From: Plakobranchus ocellatus
Taxonomy: Eukaryota > Mollusca > Gastropoda > Plakobranchidae
Reading direction: 5' to 3'
NCBI GenBank assembly: GCA_019648995.1
Contig: BLXT01005793.1
Location: 906,519-927,428 of the forward strand
DNA length: 20,910 nucleotides
Positions within the stretch are counted from its first letter, which is position 1, and every line of letters begins with the position of its first letter. This document shows positions 17,641 through 20,910 of the stretch, in pieces. A model generated the notes under the pieces. That model was not told the DNA's origin, did no database searches, and saw only the letters and a list, made by a program, of their open reading frames with translations. The position numbers were made by a program, and so were the translations under genes.

Positions 17641-18620
17641 TTTGACCCCACAGGTTTAGTTAAAAGGTAGCTATCACCTAGAAAATTGCGAAAATTGGCA
17701 TTATGGAATTGACGGCTTTGTTGATGTTTTTTAGTAAGCTAAACTATCCACCGTTTCGAATCTGTAAAATTTTAAAAATAAAATCTAACCGTTATTTCAT
17801 AATTTACAGACAAATAGGGGGGGTCTAGGGGTCAGTTTAGCTCAAAATCAAACAAAATCGTGCAGTATAATGATTGTTGAATAATTTTATGAATCTAAGC
17901 TTTATTCCAATTGTACTTTCCTTTTCATGACTCCTTTACAAACGCGTCAGTTCCTTACCTGTCTGGAGCCCATGAGTTGCAGAAAAGATATTTGTCTTCG
18001 TAATTTTACATTCCTAAGCAAAAAATAGAGTCGCAAAAGTTTATTAATGGGGTCGCAAAAGTTTAAAAATGGGGTCGCAAAAGTTTGTGAAAAAATAAGG
18101 TGTATATTTTCATTTTTTGTTTTTAGAGATTTTTAAAGAATTCTTGTTGCATTCTGATTGTAATTACATGGGCTTTGGCATGTTCTACAATCTTTGAGAT
18201 CCAATGAAAAATAGCTGATATAAAATGGTACACAGAAGAAGAAAATTGCGAAATTTCAATAAAAAATAACATTTTTTAATCTTGGCCCCACACCTCATTA
18301 CTTACTGTAGGCTAATAGTTGTAGAACATGCCAATTCTCATTGACCAATAGACATTTCCACCAAATTTGTAGCAATTGGGACAACTGGTTATGAAAATAT
18401 TTACGTGATAAGTTTGATAGTTTTTCCGCCTGTGATTATCTCCCCTTTTCATAAAACGCCTAATTTCCCAAAAATACGGCTTGAACGTGCAAAAAAAATG
18501 TTACAAATGTACACTTACATATTTGATCTTTGTTTTGTAAAAATTTGGTAAGGATACATAAACATTTAGTGCCTTAAAAGACCAAAGAATGAAGGGTCCC
18601 ATTGCTAGGTAGTAGTGCTA
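17641..18620. repeat. Unclassified repeat-like region
   Basis: The block contains a 13-bp direct repeat GAAAATTGCGAAA (17681-17693 and 18241-18253). TTG(A/G)CCCCACA occurs near 17642 and 18282. A perfect 15-bp inverted repeat TGGCATGTTCTACAA lies at 18176-18190 with its complement at 18319-18333. A 22-bp tandem repeat lies at 18028-18090. There is no coding. This could be a decayed mobile element or a local duplication with rearrangement; no family is recognised. Confidence 0.35.
18028..18090 (+). repeat. Three-copy tandem repeat, 22-bp period
   Basis: GTCGCAAAAGTTT occurs at 18030-18042, 18052-18064 and 18074-18086, exactly 22 bases apart. The linkers are close to TATTAATGGG and AAAAATGGG. 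Confidence 0.95.
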
Positions 18621-19092
18621 CCTGAATTCCGTATCAGTTTTGATGCTTTAGGGTTTAAAAATTCTTATGCATCAACGCCATTGCAAATTGCATTATGACA
18701 GGTGTGCAGTTATAAATATTGATACATATTTTTTTTTCTTTTGTTCCGATTGATTGACGAATCAAATACCATAAATGTTGAGAAAAGGTTTATTAAGGCT
18801 CTTCTTGAGTGCATCAACACTGAAAGGGAACTTATTCAGTTTTTTTACATGTTCATAAGTTACACCCCTCGCATTAAACGCTAGTTAATCTAGTTGAGAC
18901 TAAAAATCTTTATAAAATAATAATGTATTCATCCCATTTCACCCCAAGACATAGACGAGTTTCGTCCTAATTCTAAACGTGACCGGAATGCAGTGTTTAT
19001 AAAAAAAAAAATAAAAAAAATAATGAAGAACAATGGATAAGGATGAGAATGACGCTAGTGTAAATTGTTCTTGCTAAGGCGAAACACGCTCC
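18621..19092. other. Intergenic
   Basis: No gene is recognised. An A-rich low-complexity run lies at 19002-19021. Confidence 0.45.
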
Positions 19093-19223
19093 CCATGTCA
19101 GACCGGGCTAGTGAGTCCGACACCAGATCTGTAGGGACCCTTCTGTCGCGGGTCCTAGCGTAACAGGGGGCCTGAAAGCCTGAGATCACCTCGTTGTGCA
19201 CTGCCGATATAAAAAACAAGAAA
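19093..19223 (+). mobile_element. tRNA-derived SINE, copy 9 (internally deleted)
   Basis: GTGAGTCCGACACCAGATCT, GTAGGGACCCTTCTGTCGCG and GGGTCCTAGCG (B-box side, diverged) lead straight to GGGGGCCTGAAAGCCTGAGA, TCACCTCGTTGTGCACTGCC and an A-rich GATATAAAAAACAAG tail. As in copy 1, the block between B box and CCTGAAAG is mostly missing. Confidence 0.75.
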
Positions 19224-19230
19224 AAAAAAT

Positions 19231-20215
19231 GGCAAAACCCAACGAAGAGTTGATACTTCCTGGCCAAAACAAAAAAAAAAAAAGTTTATTTTCTAAGATC
19301 TTTGGTGCGACTGTGTGCATTTGTAGTTACGATGAATAGAACAATAAGGAAAAATAACTGTCATTAATTACATAAATGTTTGCGCTGTGAGTGCGAATTT
19401 GCATTATCAGCCGCCCCATCTTTATTCCTTCATTCACGCTTAGTATTCCAGCTAACTAATTAAAATTTATGCAGCTATCGTAGACATAAGAGTCTGTATA
19501 GCTAAATGTTGAAAATTCTCTTGTTGAAGTTTAAATGTAAAAGTTTTCATTTAACTCCTGCATTTCTAAAAACGAAAACTGACCAAAAAATTAGGGGGGC
19601 CCCAGATTTCGTATTGAGAGTTGCACTTGAGTTGCAATCAGCCATTGACAAACAATTCTTATTCATTTTTATCAATGTGTTTATTTTAAAAATGTAGTTT
19701 TTACTCTAAAACTGGAAAAGCAAAGAAGATTTTTGATGGGTGACGTCTATAAAAGTGAAATAACTCTCATAGTTCCCACTTATCGCAATGTCTGTTGAGG
19801 GTTGACACATCACTTGATTGCAAAAGAGGCAGACTTTTTCAAACTATCTATTGATCGTTCTTTTTTTGTGTCTCAGCTCTTAAGATTTATACCCTTTATC
19901 AAATGAAATAATAACAAGGTTTCCATTTTTTTCGCTTCAGGCGTTATAGTCTATGAAGAGTATAATAAAGGCTTTTCTTTTCAATCTTATTTTGCAGCGT
20001 TAGAAAATACCACCGTTAATAAAAACTACATTTCTTTTTTCAACAACTTCATCATTGAGTCTTGAAGCTTCAAAACATTTGGATTTATTATAGATGACGT
20101 GAATGTTGCTTAAACGATGCAAGGAAGTCACAGAACTGATGTCGGAGTAATTTCTATCAAATAATTCCATGTCAAAAGTGACTGGCATCAGCCCTGCCGC
20201 CTACCTCAGTGAGAG
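19231..20215. other. Intergenic
   Basis: No gene is recognised. The frames at 19506-19697 (plus) and 20000-20188 (minus) are short and without motif. Confidence 0.45.
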
Positions 20216-20217
20216 GG

Positions 20218-20376
20218 TTTTTGGTTTTTGTATATAGCCAGCCTAAAACAAGTGATCTCAGGCTTTCAGGCTCTTCGTCAGGCCAGGGCGCTGATGGCAG
20301 GGCTCGAACCTTCGACTGAATGATTCTCTCATATCTCAGGGTATAATTTATTCGCTTTCTACAATGTCACCGACAC
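20218..20376 (-). mobile_element. tRNA-derived SINE, copy 10
   Basis: From the tail (TTTTTGGTTTTTGTATATAG) through AGTGATCTCAGGCTTTCAGG, TCAGGCCAGGGCGCTGATGG and GGGCTCGAACC, it matches the reference copy. The minus-strand B box AGGTTCGAGCCC is intact. The head region GTGTCGGTGACATTGTAG keeps an A-box-like GGTGACATTG. It is near full length. No clear target-site duplication was found. Confidence 0.8.
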
Positions 20377-20449
20377 TTCTCTCAAAGACTGACTTTCGGA
20401 TTGCAAGCCTAGCATTGCGGCAATAATTTTGCTGTTTTTGTATAGTGGA

Positions 20450-20513
20450 AATAAATAAATTAATAAATAAATGAATAAATAAAATAAATAAATTAATTAA
20501 TTAAATAAATAAG
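20450..20513. repeat. (AAAT)n-type microsatellite
   Basis: Imperfect AAAT/TAAT units run from about 20450 to 20513, lying 75 bases from the head of SINE copy 10. Confidence 0.9.
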
Positions 20514-20910
20514 AGCGTCGAATAATATTACACAAACGAACATGTGCATTCAAAAGGGCAAAGCTTTTTGAATCAATGTTTCTTTGTTTATTTTTTAACA
20601 AAGGGCTATTGAAATAGGAGATAATTTTTGTTTATTTAGACGGAAGGGGTGAGGGGATATTCTGAGGAGTCACAGAAGAATGTAATTTTTAAAAAGGCGA
20701 GGCCAGAAGAGATTTGACACGCTATGCAACAATCCGTGCGTATTTATTTGTATTGTTGGGTTTTTAGATAATTCCGCTTTATAGTAACATTTCTTTATAT
20801 GATTAAATAATAGTGTGTTTGTTGTTTCGTTGATATTGTTCATGTTGTTGGTATTGTTTTTCGTGATAGATCTATATTCTATTTGTATTATTAATATTGT
20901 TATAATTATC
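20514..20910. other. Intergenic
   Basis: No feature is supported. The end of the window is rich in TTG/TAT words. Confidence 0.45.

Noticed and set aside
1..20910. CRISPR arrays, operons or bacterial-type systems
   Set aside because: No regularly spaced repeat arrays with unique spacers or tightly packed genes; the window is eukaryotic in every respect.

Overview
This is AT-rich, gene-poor animal DNA. It has long T and A runs, several microsatellites, many decayed mobile elements and only one convincing intact protein gene. That gene encodes a DPH4/DNAJC24-type J-domain protein. The mobile elements (tRNA-derived SINEs, pogo/Tigger-like termini, and decayed genes resembling the RAG1 N-terminal region, of the kind reported from mollusc mobile elements) suggest a marine invertebrate, most likely a mollusc. 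The taxonomic placement is inference.

Layout. 1-80: one end of a pogo/Tigger-like DNA transposon that continues past the left edge. 427-537: a long CT-rich tract. 2216-2806: the DPH4-like gene in one uninterrupted reading frame, with a possible 3' splice site at about 2178 and several AATAAA signals after the stop. 4277-4981 (minus strand): a broken gene fragment that joins a RAG1-N-like cysteine motif to the C-terminal part of what looks like the same transposon protein, with the middle missing. 8088-8178: an AT/AC microsatellite. 8536-8569: a hammerhead-ribozyme-like core with a short stem II and stem III. 9361-9898 (minus strand): a second broken transposon-like coding fragment that may hold the middle part missing from the first. 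11030-11110 and 16267-16340: further pogo-like ends. About 11660-11924: a separate tRNA-derived SINE family. 12236-12294: an AT/GT microsatellite. 13.9-20.4 kb: nine copies of a tRNA-derived SINE, with a tenth at 7 kb. The copy at 15630-15775 is complete and flanked by a perfect 15-bp target-site duplication. Short tandem duplications lie at 14.37, 16.59 and 18.03 kb, and an AAAT microsatellite at 20.45 kb.

The genes do not form a pathway. The DPH4-like protein would serve diphthamide synthesis on translation elongation factor 2 together with proteins encoded elsewhere. The rest is best read as layers of mobile-element insertion and decay. The most interesting items are the two RAG1-N-like relics, the hammerhead-like motif, the clustered SINE family, and an unusually long serine/glutamate-rich insertion inside the J domain of the DPH4-like protein.
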